The notes under the pieces: model-generated
Seen by the model: the letters and a program-made list of their open reading frames with translations, nothing else
What the model was told of the DNA's origin: nothing
Databases searched by the model: none
DNA from: Elmis aenea
Lineage: Eukaryota > Arthropoda > Insecta > Coleoptera > Elmidae
Direction: 5' to 3'
DNA: 64,000 bases
Assembly (NCBI GenBank): GCA_947652605.1
Contig: OX393581.1
Coordinates: forward strand, 9,800,640 to 9,864,639
Shown: positions 33,023 to 48,076 of the stretch, piece by piece
How the letters are laid out: each line of letters opens with the position of its first letter
Position numbering within the stretch: position 1 is the first letter of the stretch
Translations under genes and position numbers: made by a program

Positions 33023-36000
33023 TTGGTTCAAATTTCAGCATGTTTTAGGGTTTATTTTTCCAAGTATAATGCCGTTTGTCTCAACTATTTAGAAGTCAAA
33101 TTTACAAAATTATTCAAAAAATTAAAAATTTTGAATATTTTGAAATTTTTTTTCGAAAACGGCTCGTTACATTTTGTTCAAATTTTAGCATGTTATAGAG
33201 TTTATTTTTCTAAGTATAATGCCGTTTGTCCCAACTATTTAGAAGTCTAATTTACAAAATTATTTAAAAAATTTAAAATTTTAAATTTTTTTTTCGAAAA
33301 CGGCTCGTTATATTTGGTTCAAATTTTAGCATGTTATAGAGTTTATTTTTCTAAGTATAATGCCGTTTGTCCCAACTATTTAGAAGTCTAATTTACAAAA
33401 TTATTTAAAAAATTAAAAATTTTGAAATTTTTTTCGAAAACGGCTCGTTATATTTGGTTCAAATTTCAGCATGTTATAGGGTTTATTTTTCCAAGTATAA
33501 TGCCGTTTGTCTCAACTATTTAGAAGTCAAATTTACAAAATTATTCAAAAAATTAAAAATTTTAAAAATTTTGAAATTTTTTTTCGAAAACGGCTCGTTA
33601 CATTTTGTTCAAATTTTAGCATGTTATAGAGTTTATTTTTCTAAGTATAATGCCGTTTGTCCCAACTATTTAGAAGTCTAATTTACAAAATTATTTAAAA
33701 AATTTAAAATTTTAATTTTTTTTTTCGAAAACGGCTCGTTATATTTGGTTCAAATTTTAGCATGTTATGGAGTTTATTTTTCTAAGTATAATGCCGTTTG
33801 TCTCAACTATTTAGAAGTCTAATTTACAAAATTTTTCAAAAAATTAAAAATTTTGAAATTTTTTTTCGAAAACGGCTCGTTATATTTTGTTCAAATTTTA
33901 GCATGTTATAGGGTTTATTTTTCTAAGTATAATGCCGTTTGTCTCAACTATTTAGAAGTCTAATTTACAAAATTATTTAAAAAATTAAAAATTTTGAATT
34001 TTTTTTCGAAAACGGCTCGTTACATTTTGTTCAAATTTTAGCATGTTATAGAGTTTATTTTTCTAAGTATAATGCCGTTTGTCCCAACTATTTAGAAGTC
34101 TAATTTACAAAATTATTTAAAAAATTAAAAATTTTGAAATTTTTTTCAAAACGGCTCGTTATATTTGGTTCAAATTTCAGCATGTTATAGGGTTTATTTT
34201 TCCAAGTATAATGCCGTTTGTCTCAACTATTTAGAAGTCAAATTTACAAAATTATTCAAAAAATTAAAAATTTTGAAAATTTTGAAATTTTTTTTCGAAA
34301 ACGGCTCGTTACATTTTGTTCAAATTTTAGCATGTTATAGAGTTTATTTTTCTAAGTATAATGCCGTTTGTCCCAACTATTTAGAAGTCTAATTTACAAA
34401 ATTATTTAAAAAATTTAAAATTTAAAATTTTTTTTTCGAAAACGGCTCGTTATATTTGGTTCAAATTTTAGCATGTTATAGAGTTTATTTTTCTAAGTAT
34501 AATGCCGTTTGTCTCAACTATTTAGAAGTCTAATTTACAAAATTATTCAAAAAATTAAAAATTTTGAAATTTTTTTCGAAAACGGCTCGTTATATTTTGT
34601 TCAAATTTTAGCATGTTATAGGGTTTATTTTTCCAAGTATAATGCCGTTTGTCTCAACTATTTAGAAGTCAAAATTACAAAATTATTCAAAAAATTAAAA
34701 ATTTTGAAAATTTTGAAATGTTTATTCGAAAACGGCTTGTTACATTTTGTTCAAATTTTAGCATGTTATAGAGTTTATTTTTCTAAGTATAATGCCGTTT
34801 GTCTCAACTATTTAAAAATCTAATTTACAAAATTATACAAAAAATTAAAAATTTTGAAAATTTTGAATTTTTTTTCGAAAACGGCTCGTTACATTTGGTT
34901 CAAATTTACGCATGTTATAGAGTTTATTTTTGTTTGTATAATGCCGTTTGTCTCAACTATTTAGAAGTCAAATTTACAAAATTATTCAAAAAATTAAAAA
35001 TTTTGAAAATTTTGAAATGTTTATTCGAAAACGGCTTGTTACATTTTGTTTAAATTTTAGCATGTTATAGAGTTTATTTTTCTAAGTATAATGCCGTTTG
35101 TCTCAACTATTTAGAAGTCTAATTTACAAAATTATTCAAAAAATTAAAAATTTTGAAATTTTTTTTCGAAAACGGCTCGTTACATTTTGTTCAAATTTTA
35201 GCATGTTATAGAGTTTATTTTTCTAAGTATAATGCCGTTTGTCCCAACTATTTAGAAGTCTAATTTACAAAATTATTTAAAAAATTAAAAATTTTGAATT
35301 TTTTTTCGAAAACGGCTCGTTACATTTTGTTCAAATTTTAGCATGTTATAGAGTTTATTTTTCTAAGTATAATGCCGTTTGTCCCAACTATTTAGAAGTC
35401 TAATTTACAAAATTATTTAAAAAATTAAAAATTTTGAAATTTTTTTCAAAACGGCTCGTTATATTTGGTTCAAATTTCAGCATGTTTTAGGGTTTATTTT
35501 TCCAAGTATAATGCCGTTTGTCTCAACTATTTAGAAGTCAAATTTACAAAATTATTCAAAAAATTAAAAATTTTGAATATTTTGAAATTTTTTTTCGAAA
35601 ACGGCTCGTTACATTTTGTTCAAATTTTAGCATGTTATAGAGTTTATTTTTCTAAGTATAATGCCGTTTGTCCCAACTATTTAGAAGTCTAATTTACAAA
35701 ATTATTTAAAAAATTTAAAATTTTAAATTTTTTTTTCGAAAACGGCTCGTTATATTTGGTTCAAATTTTAGCATGTTATAGAGTTTATTTTTCTAAGTAT
35801 AATGCCGTTTGTCCCAACTATTTAGAAGTCTAATTTACAAAATTATTTAAAAAATTAAAAATTTTGAAATTTTTTTCGAAAACGGCTCGTTATATTTGGT
35901 TCAAATTTCAGCATGTTATAGGGTTTATTTTTCCAAGTATAATGCCGTTTGTCTCAACTATTTAGAAGTCAAATTTACAAAATTATTCAAAAAATTAAAA

Positions 36001-36950
36001 ATTTTGAAAATTTTGAAATTTTTTTTCGAAAACGGCTCGTTACATTTTGTTCAAATTTTAGCATGTTATAGAGTTTATTTTTCTAAGTATAATGCCGTTT
36101 GTCCCAACTATTTAGAAGTCTAATTTACAAAATTATTTAAAAAATTTAAAATTTTAATTTTTTTTTTCGAAAACGGCTCGTTATATTTGGTTCAAATTTT
36201 AGCATGTTATGGAGTTTATTTTTCTAAGTATAATGCCGTTTGTCTCAACTATTTAGAAGTCTAATTTACAAAATTTTTCAAAAAATTAAAAATTTTGAAA
36301 TTTTTTTTCGAAAACGGCTCGTTATATTTTGTTCAAATTTTAGCATGTTATAGGGTTTATTTTTCTAAGTATAATGCCGTTTGTCTCAACTATTTAGAAG
36401 TCTAATTTACAAAATTATTTAAAAAATTAAAAATTTTGAATTTTTTTTCGAAAACGGCTCGTTACATTTTGTTCAAATTTTAGCATGTTATAGAGTTTAT
36501 TTTTCTAAGTATAATGCCGTTTGTCCCAACTATTTAGAAGTCTAATTTACAAAATTATTTAAAAAATTAAAAATTTTGAAATTTTTTTCAAAACGGCTCG
36601 TTATATTTGGTTTAAATTTCAGCATGTTTTAGGGTTTATTTTTCCAAGTATAATGCCGTTTGACTCAACTATTTAGAAGTCAAATTTACAAAATTATTCA
36701 AAAAATTAAAAATTTTGAAAATTTTGAAATTTTTTTTCGAAAACGGCTCGTTACATTTTGTTCAAATTTTAGCATGTTATAGAGTTTATTTTTCTAAGTA
36801 TAATGCCGTTTGTCCCAACTATTTAGAAGTCTAATTTACAAAATTATTTAAAAAATTTAAAATTTTAAATTTTTTTTTCGAAAACGGCTCGTTATATTTG
36901 GTTCAAATTTTAGCATGTTATAGAGTTTATTTTTCTAAGTATAATGCCGT
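32067..36950. repeat. Higher-order repeat, period 2442 bp (two units)
   Basis: Monomer variants at 32067, 32357, 33023 and 33454 recur at 34509, 34799, 35465 and 35896, always 2442 bases later (about 17 monomers). The unit overlaps the 1731-bp unit, so amplification was layered. Confidence 0.88.
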
Positions 36951-38817
36951 TTGTCCCAACTATTTAGAAGTCTAATTTACAAAATTATTTAAAAAATTAA
37001 AAATTTTGAAATTTTTTTCGAAAACGGCTCGTTATATTTGGTTCAAATTTCAGCATGTTATAGGGTTTATTTTTCCAAGTATAATGCCGTTTGTCTCAAC
37101 TATTTAGAAGTCAAAATTACAAAATTATTCAAAAAATTAAAAATTTTGAAAATTTTGAAATTTTTTTTCGAAAACGGCTCGTTACATTTTGTTCAAATTT
37201 TAGCATGTTATAGAGTTTATTTTTCTAAGTATAATGCCGTTTGTCCCAACTATTTAGAAGTCTAATTTACAAAATTATTTAAAAAATTTAAAATTTTAAT
37301 TTTTTTTTTCGAAAACGGCTCGTTATATTTGGTTCAAATTTTAGCATGTTATGGAGTTTATTTTTCTAAGTATAATGCCGTTTGTCTCAACTATTTAGAA
37401 GTCTAATTTACAAAATTTTTCAAAAAATTAAAAATTTTGAAATTTTTTTTCGAAAACGGCTCGTTATATTTTGTTCAAATTTTAGCATGTTATAGGGTTT
37501 ATTTTTCTAAGTATAATGCCGTTTGTCTCAACTATTTAGAAGTCTAATTTACAAAATTATTTAAAAAATTAAAAATTTTGAATTTTTTTTCGAAAACGGC
37601 TCGTTACATTTTGTTCAAATTTTAGCATGTTATAGAGTTAATTTTTCTAAGTATAATGCCGTTTGTCCCAACTATTTAGAAGTCTAATTTACAAAATTAT
37701 TTAAAAAATTAAAAATTTTGAAATTTTTTTCAAAACGGCTCGTTATATTTGGTTCAAATTTCAGCATGTTTTAGGGTTTATTTTTCCAAGTATAATGCCG
37801 TTTGACTCAACTATTTAGAAGTCAAATTTACAAAATTATTCAAAAAATTAAAAATTTTGAAAATTTTGAAATTTTTTTTCGAAAACGGCTCGTTACATTT
37901 TGTTCAAATTTTAGCATGTTATAGAGTTTATTTTTCTAAGTATAATGCCGTTTGTCCCAACTATTTAGAAGTCTAATTTACAAAATTATTTAAAAAATTT
38001 AAAATTTTAAATTTTTTTTTCGAAAACGGCTCGTTATATTTGGTTCAAATTTTAGCATGTTATAGAGTTTATTTTTCTAAGTATAATGCCGTTTGTCTCA
38101 ACTATTTAGAAGTCTAATTTACAAAATTATTCAAAAAATTAAAAATTTTGAAATTTTTTTTCGAAAACGGCTCGTTATATTTGGTTCAAATTTTAGCATG
38201 TTATAGGGTTTATTTTTCTAAGTATAATGCCGTTTGTCTCAACTATTTAGAAGTCTAATTTACAAATTTATTCAAAAAATTAAAAATTTTGAAATTTTTT
38301 TTTGAAAACGGCTCGTTATAATATGTTCAAGTTTTAGCATGTTATAGGGTTTATTTTTCTAAGTATAATGCCGTTTGTCTCAACTATTTAGAAGTCAAAT
38401 TTACAAAATTATTTAAAAAATTAAAAATTTTGAAAATTTTGAAATTTTTTTTCGAAAACGGCTCGTTACATTTTGTTCAAATTTTAGCATGTTATAGAGT
38501 TTATTTTTCTAAGTATAATGCTGTTTGTCTCAACTATTTAGAAGTCTAATTTACAAAATTATTCAAAAAATTAAAAATTTTGAAATTTTTTTTCGAAAAC
38601 GGCTTGTTATATTTGGTTCAAATTTTAGCATGTTATAGGGTTTATTTTTCTAAGTATAATGCCGTTTGTCTCAACTATTTAGAAGTCTAATTTACAAAAT
38701 TATTTAAAAAATTAAAAATTTTGAATTTTTTTTCGAAAACGGCTCGTTACATTTTGTTCAAATTTTAGCATGTTATAGAGTTTATTTTTCTTAGTATAAT
38801 GCCGTTTGTCTCAACTA

Positions 38818-40560
38818 TTTAAAAATCTAATTTACAAAATTATACAAAAAATTAAAAATTTTGAAAATTTTGAATTTTTTTTCGAAAACGGCTCGTTACA
38901 TTTGGTTCAAATTTACGCATGTTATAGAGTTTATTTTTGTTTGTATAATGCCGTTTGTCTCAACTATTAAGAAGTCAAATTTACAAAATTATTCAAAAAA
39001 TTAAAAATTTTGAAAATTTTGAAATGTTTATTCGAAAACGGCTTGTTACATTTTGTTCAAATTTTAGCATGTTATAGAGTTTATTTTTCTAAGTATAATG
39101 CCGTTTGTCTCAACTATTTAGAAGTCTAATTTACAAAATTATTCAAAAAATTAAAAATTTTGAAATTTTTTTTCGAAAACGGCTCGTTACATTTTGTTCA
39201 AATTTTAGCATGTTATAGAGTTTATTTTTCTAAGTATAATGCCGTTTGTCCCAACTATTTAGAAGTCTAATTTACAAAATTATTTAAAAAATTAAAAATT
39301 TTGAATTTTTTTTCGAAAACGGCTCGTTACATTTTGTTCAAATTTTAGCATGTTATAGAGTTTATTTTTCTAAGTATAATGCCGTTTGTCCCAACTATTT
39401 AGAAGTCTAATTTACAAAATTATTTAAAAAATTAAAAATTTTGAAATTTTTTTCAAAACGGCTCGTTATATTTGGTTCAAATTTCAGCATGCTTTAGGGT
39501 TTATTTTTCTTTGTATAATGCCGTTTGTCTCAACTATTTAGAAGTCAAATTTACAAAATTATTCAAAAAATTAAAAATTTTGAAAATTTTGAAATTTTTT
39601 TTCGAAAACGGCTCGTTACATTTTGTTCAAATTTTAGCATGTTATAGAGTTTATTTTTCTAAGTATAATGCCGTTTGTCCCAACTATTTAGAAGTCTAAT
39701 TTACAAAATTATTTAAAAAATTTTAAATTTTAAATTTTTTTTTCGAAAACGGCTCGTTATATTTGGTTCAAATTTTAGCATGTTATAGAGTTTATTTTTC
39801 TAAGTATAATGCTGTTTGTCCCAACTATTTAGAAGTCTAATTTACAAAATTATTTAAAAAATTAAAAATTTTGAAATTTTTTTCGAAAACGGCTCGTTAT
39901 ATTTGGTTCAAATTTCAGCATGTTATAGGGTTTATTTTTCCAAGTATAATGCCGTTTGTCTCAACTATTTAGAAGTCAAATTTACAAAATTATTCAAAAA
40001 ATTAAAAATTTTGAAAATTTTGAAATTTTTTTTCGAAAACGGCTCGTTACATTTTGTTCAAATTTTAGCATGTTATAGAGTTTATTTTTCTAAGTATAAT
40101 GCCGTTTGTCCCAACTATTTAGAAGTCTAATTTACAAAATTATTTAAAAAATTTAAAATTTAAAATTTTTTTTTCGAAAACGGCTTGTTATATTTGGTTC
40201 AAATTTTAGCATGTTATAGAGTTTATTTTTCTAAGTATAATGCCGTTTGTCTTAACTATTTAGAAGTCTAATTTACAAAATTATTCAAAAAATTAAAAAT
40301 TTTGAAATTTTTTTCGAAAACGGCTCGTTATATTTTGTTCAAATTTTAGCATGTTATAGGGTTTATTTTTCCAAGTATAATGCCGTTTGTCTCAACTATT
40401 TAGAAGTCAAAATTACAAAATTATTCAAAAAATTAAAAATTTTGAAAATTTTGAAATGTTTATTCGAAAACGGCTTGTTACATTTTGTTCAAATTTTAGC
40501 ATGTTATAGAGTTTATTTTTCTAAGTATAATGCCGTTTGTCTCAACTATTTAAAAATCTA
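38818..40560. repeat. Displaced copy of the 30.6-32.4 kb block (offset 8180 bp)
   Basis: The rare monomer with TTATTTTTGTTTG and CAACTATTAAGAAG at 30740-30790 recurs at about 38930-38970. Variants at 31292 and 31723 recur at 39472 and 39903, an offset of 8180. A further copy of part of it follows at +1012. Confidence 0.8.
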
Positions 40561-43500
40561 ATTTACAAAATTATTCAAAAAATTAAAAATTTTGAAAATT
40601 TTGAAATTTTTTTTCGAAAACGGCTCGTTACATTTTGTTCAAATTTTAGCATGTTATAGAGTTTATTTTTCTAAGTATAATGCCGTTTGTCCCAACTATT
40701 TAGAAGTCTAATTTACAAAATTATTTAAAAAATTTTAAATTTTAAATTTTTTTTTCGAAAACGGCTCGTTATATTTGGTTCAAATTTTAGCATGTTATAG
40801 AGTTTATTTTTCTAAGTATAATGCTGTTTGTCCCAACTATTTAGAAGTCTAATTTACAAAATTATTTAAAAAATTAAAAATTTTGAAATTTTTTTCGAAA
40901 ACGGCTCGTTATATTTGGTTCAAATTTCAGCATGTTATAGGGTTTATTTTTCCAAGTATAATGCCGTTTGTCTCAACTATTTAGAAGTCAAATTTACAAA
41001 ATTATTCAAAAAATTAAAAATTTTGAAAATTTTGAAATTTTTTTTCGAAAACGGCTCGTTACATTTTGTTCAAATTTTAGCATGTTATAGAGTTTATTTT
41101 TCTAAGTATAATGCCGTTTGTCCCAACTATTTAGAAGTCTAATTTACAAAATTATTTAAAAAATTTAAAATTTAAAATTTTTTTTTCGAAAACGGCTCGT
41201 TATATTTGGTTCAAATTTTAGCATGTTATAGAGTTTATTTTTCTAAGTATAATGCCGTTTGTCTTAACTATTTAGAAGTCCAATTTACAAAATTATTCAA
41301 AAAATTAAAAATTTTGAAATTTTTTTCGAAAACGGCTCGTTATATTTTGTTCAAATTTTAGCATGTTATAGGGTTTATTTTTCCAAGTATATGCCGTTTG
41401 TCTCAACTATTTAGAAGTCAAAATTACAAAATTATTCAAAAAATTAAAAATTTTGAAAATTTTGAAATGTTTATTCGAAAACGGCTTGTTACATTTTGTT
41501 CAAATTTTAGCATGTTATAGAGTTTATTTTTCTAAGTATAATGCCGTTTGTCTCAACTATTTAAAAATCTAATTTACAAAATTATACAAAAAATTAAAAA
41601 TTTTGAAAATTTTGAATTTTTTTTCGAAAACGGCTCGTTACATTTGGTTCAAATTTACGCATGTTATAGAGTTTATTTTTGTTTGTATAATGCCGTTTGT
41701 CTCAACTATTTAGAAGTCAAATTTACAAAATTATTCAAAAAATTAAAAATTTTGAAAATTTTGAAATGTTTATTCGAAAACGGCTTGTTACATTTTGTTC
41801 AAATTTTAGCATGTTATAGAGTTTATTTTTCTAAGTATAATGCCGTTTGTCTCAACTATTTAGAAGTCTAATTTACAAAATTATTCAAAAAATTAAAAAT
41901 TTTTGAAATTTTTTTTCGAAAACGGCTCGTTACATTTTGTTCAAATTTTAGCATGTTATAGAGTTTATTTTTCTAAGTATAATGCCGTTTGTCCCAACTA
42001 TTTAGAAGTCTAATTTACAAAATTATTTAAAAAATTAAAAATTTTGAATTTTTTTTTCGAAAACGGCTCGTTACATTTTGTTCAAATTTTAGCATGTTAT
42101 AGAGTTTATTTTTCTAAGTATAATGCCGTTTGTCCCAACTATTTAGAAGTCTAATTTACAAAATTATTTAAAAAATTAAAAATTTTGAAATTTTTTTCAA
42201 AACGGCTCGTTATATTTGGTTCAAATTACAGCATGTTTTAGGGTTTATTTTTCCAAGTATAATGCCGTTTGACTCAACTATTTAGAAGTCAAATTTACAA
42301 AATTATTCAAAAAATTAAAAATTTTGAAAATTTTTAAATTTTTTTTCGAAAACGGCTCGTTACATTTTGTTCAAATTTTAGCATGTTATAGAGTTTATTT
42401 TTCTAAGTATAATGCCGTTTGTCCCCAACTATTTAGAAGTCTAATTTACAAAATTATTTAAAAAATTTAAAATTTTAAATTTTTTTTTCGAAAACGGCTC
42501 GTTATATTTGGTTCAAATTTTAGCATGTTATAGAGTTTATTTTTCTAAGTATAATGCCGTTTGTCTCAACTATTTAGAAGTCTAATTTACAAAATTATTC
42601 AAAAAATTAAAAATTTTGAAATTTTTTTTCGAAAACGGCTCGTTATATTTTGTTCAAATTTTAGCATGTTATAGGGTTTATTTTTCTAAGTATAATGCCG
42701 TTTGTCTCAACTATTTAGAAGTCTAATTTACAAATTTATTCAAAAAATTAAAAATTTTGAAATTTTTTTTTGAAAACGGCTCGTTATAATATGTTCAAAT
42801 TTTAGCATGTTATAGGGTTTATTTTTCTAAGTATAATGCCGTTTGTCTCAACTATTTAGAAGTCAAATTTACAAAATTATTTAAAAAATTAAAAATTTTG
42901 AAAATTTTGAAATTTTTTTTCGAAAACGGCTTGTACATTTTGTTCAAATTTTAGCATGTTATAGAGTTTATTTTTCTAAGTATAATGCTGTTTGTCTCAA
43001 CTATTTAGAAGTCTAATTTACAAAATTATTCAAAAATTAAAAATTTTGAAATTTTTTTTCGAAAACGGCTTGTTATATTTGGTTCAAATTTTAGCATGTT
43101 ATAGGGTTTATTTTTCTAAGTATAATGCCGTTTGTCTCAACTATTTAGAAGTCTAATTTACAAAATTATTTGAAAAATTAAAAATTTTGAATTTTTTTTC
43201 GAAAACGGCTCGTTACATTTTGTTCAAATTTTAGCATGTTATAGAGTTTATTTTTCTAAGTATAATGCCGTTTGTCCCAACTATTTAGAAGTCTAATTTA
43301 CAAAATTATTTAAAAAATTAAAAATTTTGAAATTTTTTTCAAAACGGCTCGTTATATTTGGTTCAAATTTCAGCATGTTTTAGGGTTTATTTTTCCAAGT
43401 ATAATTCCGTTTGTCTCAACTATTTAGAAGTCAAATTTACAAAATTATTCAAAAAATTAAAAATTTTGAATATTTTGAAATTTTTTTTCGAAAACGGCTC

Positions 43501-45602
43501 GTTACATTTTGTTCAAATTTTAGCATGTTATAGAGTTTATTTTTCTAAGTATAATGCCGTTTGTCCCAACTATTTAGAAGTCTAATTTACAAAATTATTT
43601 AAAAAATTTTAAATTTTAAATTTTTTTTTCGAAAACGGCTCGTTATATTTGGTTCAAATTTTAGCATGTTATAGAGTTTATTTTTCTAAGTATAATGCCG
43701 TTTGTCTCAACTATTTAGAAGTCTAATTTACAAAATTATTCAAAAAATTAAAAATTTTGAAATTTTTTTTCGAAAACGGCTCGTTATATTTTGTTCAAAT
43801 TTTAGCATGTTATAGGGTTTATTTTTCTAAGTATAATGCCGTTTGTCTCAACTATTTAGAAGTCTAATTTACAAATTTATTCAAAAAATTAAAAATTTTG
43901 AAATTTTTTTTCGAAAACGGCTCGTTACATTTTGTTCAAATTTTAGCATGTTATAGAGTTTATTTTTCTAAGTATAATGCTGTTTGTCTCAACTATTTAG
44001 AAGTCTAATTTACAAAATTATTTAAAAAATTAAAAATTTTGAATTTTTTTTCGAAAACGGCTCGTTATATTTGTTTCAAATTTCAGCATGTTTTAGGGTT
44101 TATTTTTCCAAGTATAATGCCGTTTGTCTCAACTATTTAGAAGTCAAATTTACAAAATTATTCAAAAAATTAAAAATTTTGAAAATTTTGAAATTTTTTT
44201 TCGAAAACGGCTCGTTACATTTAGTTCAAATTTTAGCATGTTATAGAGTTTATTTTTCTAAGTATAATGCCGTTTGTCCCAACTATTTAGAAGTCTAATT
44301 TACAAAATTATTTAAAAAATTTAAAATTTAAATTTTTTTTTCGAAAACGGCTCGTTATATTTGGTTCAAATTTTAGCATGTTATAGAGTTTATTTTTCTA
44401 AGTATAATGCCGTTTGTCCCAACTATTTAGAAGTCTAATTTACAAAATTATTTAAAAAATTAAAAATTTTGAAATTTTTTTCGAAAACGGCTCGTTATAT
44501 TTGGTTCAAATTTCAGCATGTTATAGGGTTTATTTTTCCAAGTATAATGCCGTTTGTCTCAACTATTTAGAAGTCAAATTTACAAAATTATTCAAAAAAT
44601 TAAAAATTTTGAAAATTTTGAAATTTTTTTTCGAAAACGGCTCGTTACATTTTGTTCAAATTTTAGCATGTTATAGAGTTTATTTTTCTAAGTATAATGC
44701 CGTTTGTCTCAACTAATTAGAAGTGTAATTTACAAAATTATTTAAAAAATTTAAAATTTTAATTTTTTTTTTCGAAAACGGCTCGTTATATTTGGTTCAA
44801 ATTTTAGCATGTTATAGAGTTTATTTTTCTAAGTATAATGCCGTTTGTCTCAACTATTTAGAAGTCTAATTTACAAAATTATTCAAAAAATTAAAAATTT
44901 TGAAATTTTTTTTCGAAAACGGCTCGTTATATTTTGTTCAAATTTTAGCATGTTATAGGGTTTATTTTTCTAAGTATAATGCCGTTTGTCTCAACTATTT
45001 AGAAGTCTAATTTACAAATTTATTCAAAAAATTAAAAATTTTGAAATTTTTTTTTGAAAACGGCTCGTTATAATATGTTCAAATTTTAGCATGTTATAGG
45101 GTTTATTTTTCTAAGTATAATGCCGTTTGTCTCAACTATTTAGAAGTCAAATTTACAAAATTATTTAAAAAATTAAAAATTTTGAAAATTTTGAAATTTT
45201 TTTTCGAAAACGGCTCGTTACATTTTGTTCAAATTTTAGCATGTTATAGAGTTTATTTTTCTAAGTATAATGCTGTTTGTCTCAACTATTTAGAAGTCTA
45301 ATTTACAAAATTATTCAAAAACTTAAAAATTTTGAAATTTTTTTTCGAAAACGGCTTGTTATATTTGGTTCAAATTTTAGCATGTTATAGGGTTTATTTT
45401 TCTAAGTATAATGCCGTTTGTCTCAACTATTTAGAAGTCTAATTTACAAAATTATTCAAAAAATTAAAAATTTTGACATTTTTTTTCGAAAACGGCTCGT
45501 TACATTTTGTTCAAATTTTAGCATGTTATAGAATTTATTTTTCTAAGTATAATGCCGTTCGTCTTAACTATTTAGAAGTCTAATTTACAAAATTATTCAA
45601 AA

Positions 45603-45766
45603 AATTAATAGTTTTGAAAATTTTTTTCTTAAAACTACAGCAAATGGCTTCAAATTTATTATACAGATTGTTTATAGCCCAATTAAGGATTATTAGCCCC
45701 TAAGTACGATTTTTAGTTTTTCGTGAAAAATGGGAAAAGTGCAAAGGCTATAGTCTTTGTACTTTT
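45603..45766. repeat. Satellite separator copy 4 (3'-truncated)
   Basis: It stops right after GTCTTTGTACTTTT and passes directly into GAAAATTTTGAAATT of a monomer, without the TCGACAAAAAAATCGA part. Confidence 0.85.
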
Positions 45767-47912
45767 GAAAATTTTGAAATTTTTTTTCGAAAACGGCTCG
45801 TTACATTTTGTTCAAATTTTAGCATGTTATAGAGTTTATTTTTCTAAGTATAATGCCGTTTGTCCCAACTATTTAGAAGTCTAATTTACAAAATTATTTA
45901 AAAAATTTAAAATTTTAAATTTTTTTTTCGAAAACGGCTCGTTATATTTGGTTCAAATTTTAGCATGTTATAGGGTTTATTTTTCCAAGTATAATGCCGT
46001 TTGTCTCAACTATTTAGAAGTCAAATTTACAAAATTATTTAAAAAATTAAAAATTTTGAAAATTTTGAAATTTTTTTTCGAAAACGGCTAGTTACATTTT
46101 GTTCAAATTTTAGCATGTTATAGAGTTTATTTTTCTAAGTATAATGCTGTTTGTCTCAACTATTTAGAAGTCTAATTTACAAAATTATTCAAAAAATTAA
46201 AAATTTTGAAATTTTTTTTCGAAAACGGCTTGTTATATTTGGTTCAAATTTTAGCATGTTATAGGGTTTATTTTTCTAAGTATAATGCCGTTTGTCTCAA
46301 CTATTTAGAAGTCTAATTTACAAAATTATTTAAAAAATTAAAAATTTTGAATTTTTTTTCGAAAACGGCTCGTTATATTTGTTTCAAATTTCAGCATGTT
46401 TTAGGGTTTATTTTTCCAAGTATAATGCTGTTTGTCTCAACTATTTAGAAGTCAAATTTACAAAATTATTCAAAAAATTAAAAATTTTGAAAATTTTGAA
46501 ATTTTTTTTCGAAAACGGCTCGTTACATTTAGTTCAAATTTTAGCATGTTATAGAGTTTATTTTTCTAAGTATAATGCCGTTTGTCCCAACTATTTAGAA
46601 GTCTAATTTACAAAATTATTTAAAAAATTTAAAATTTAAATTTTTTTTTTCGAAAACGGCTCGTTATATTTGGTTCAAATTTTAGCATGTTATAGAGTTT
46701 ATTTTTCTAAGTATAATGCCGTTTGTCCCAACTATTTAGAAGTCTAATTTACAAAATTATTTAAAAAATTAAAAATTTTGAAATTTTTTTCGAAAACGGC
46801 TCGTTATATTTGGTTCAAATTTCAGCATGTTATAGGGTTTATTTTTCCAAGTATAATGCCGTTTGTCTCAACTATTTAGAAGTCAAATTTACAAAATTAT
46901 TCAAAAAATTAAAAATTTTGAAAATTTTGAAATTTTTTTTCGAAAACGGCTCGTTACATTTTGTTCAAATTTTAGCATGTTATAGAGTTTATTTTTCTAA
47001 GTATAATGCCGTTTGTCTCAACTAATTAGAAGTGTAATTTACAAAATTATTTAAAAAATTTAAAATTTTAAATTTTTTTTTCGAAAACGGCTCGTTATAT
47101 TTGGTTCAAATTTTAGCATGTTATAGAGTTTATTTTTCTAAGTATAATGCCGTTTGTCTCAACTATTTAGAAGTCTAATTTACAAAATTATTCAAAAAAT
47201 TAAAAATTTTGAAATTTTTTTTCGAAAACGGCTCGTTATATTTTGTTCAAATTTTAGCATGTTATAGGGTTTATTTTTCTAAGTATAATGCCGTTTGTCT
47301 CAACTATTTAGAAGTCTAATTTACAAATTTATTCAAAAAATTAAAAATTTTGAAATTTTTTTTTGAAAACGGCTCGTTATAATATGTTCAAATTTTAGCA
47401 TGTTATAGGGTTTATTTTTCTAAGTATAATGCCGTTTGTCTCAACTATTTAGAAGTCAAATTTACAAAATTATTTAAAAAATTAAAAATTTTGAAAATTT
47501 TGAAATTTTTTTTCGAAAACGGCTCGTTACATTTTGTTCAAATTTTAGCATGTTATAGAGTTTATTTTTCTAAGTATAATGCTGTTTGTCTCAACTATTT
47601 AGAAGTCTAATTTACAAAATTATTCAAAAACTTAAAAATTTTGAAATTTTTTTTCGAAAACGGCTTGTTATATTTGGTTCAAATTTTAGCATGTTATAGG
47701 GTTTATTTTTCTAAGTATAATGCCGTTTGTCTCAACTATTTAGAAGTCTAATTTACAAAATTATTCAAAAAATTAAAAATTTTGACATTTTTTTTCGAAA
47801 ACGGCTCGTTACATTTTGTTCAAATTTTAGCATGTTATAGAATTTATTTTTCTAAGTATAATGCCGTTCGTCTTAACTATTTAGAAGTCTAATTTACAAA
47901 ATTATTCAAAAA

Positions 47913-48076
47913 ATTAATAGTTTTGAAAATTTTTTTCTTAAAACTACAGCAAATGGCTTCAAATTTATTATACAGATTGTTTATAGCCCAATTAAGGATT
48001 ATTAGCCCCTAAGTACGATTTTTAGTTTTTCGTGAAAAATGGGAAAAGTGCAAAGGCTATAGTCTTTGTACTTTTG
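47913..48076. repeat. Satellite separator copy 5 (same truncation)
   Basis: It has the same truncation junction as the copy 2310 bp earlier, so the two were amplified together within one higher-order unit. Confidence 0.85.
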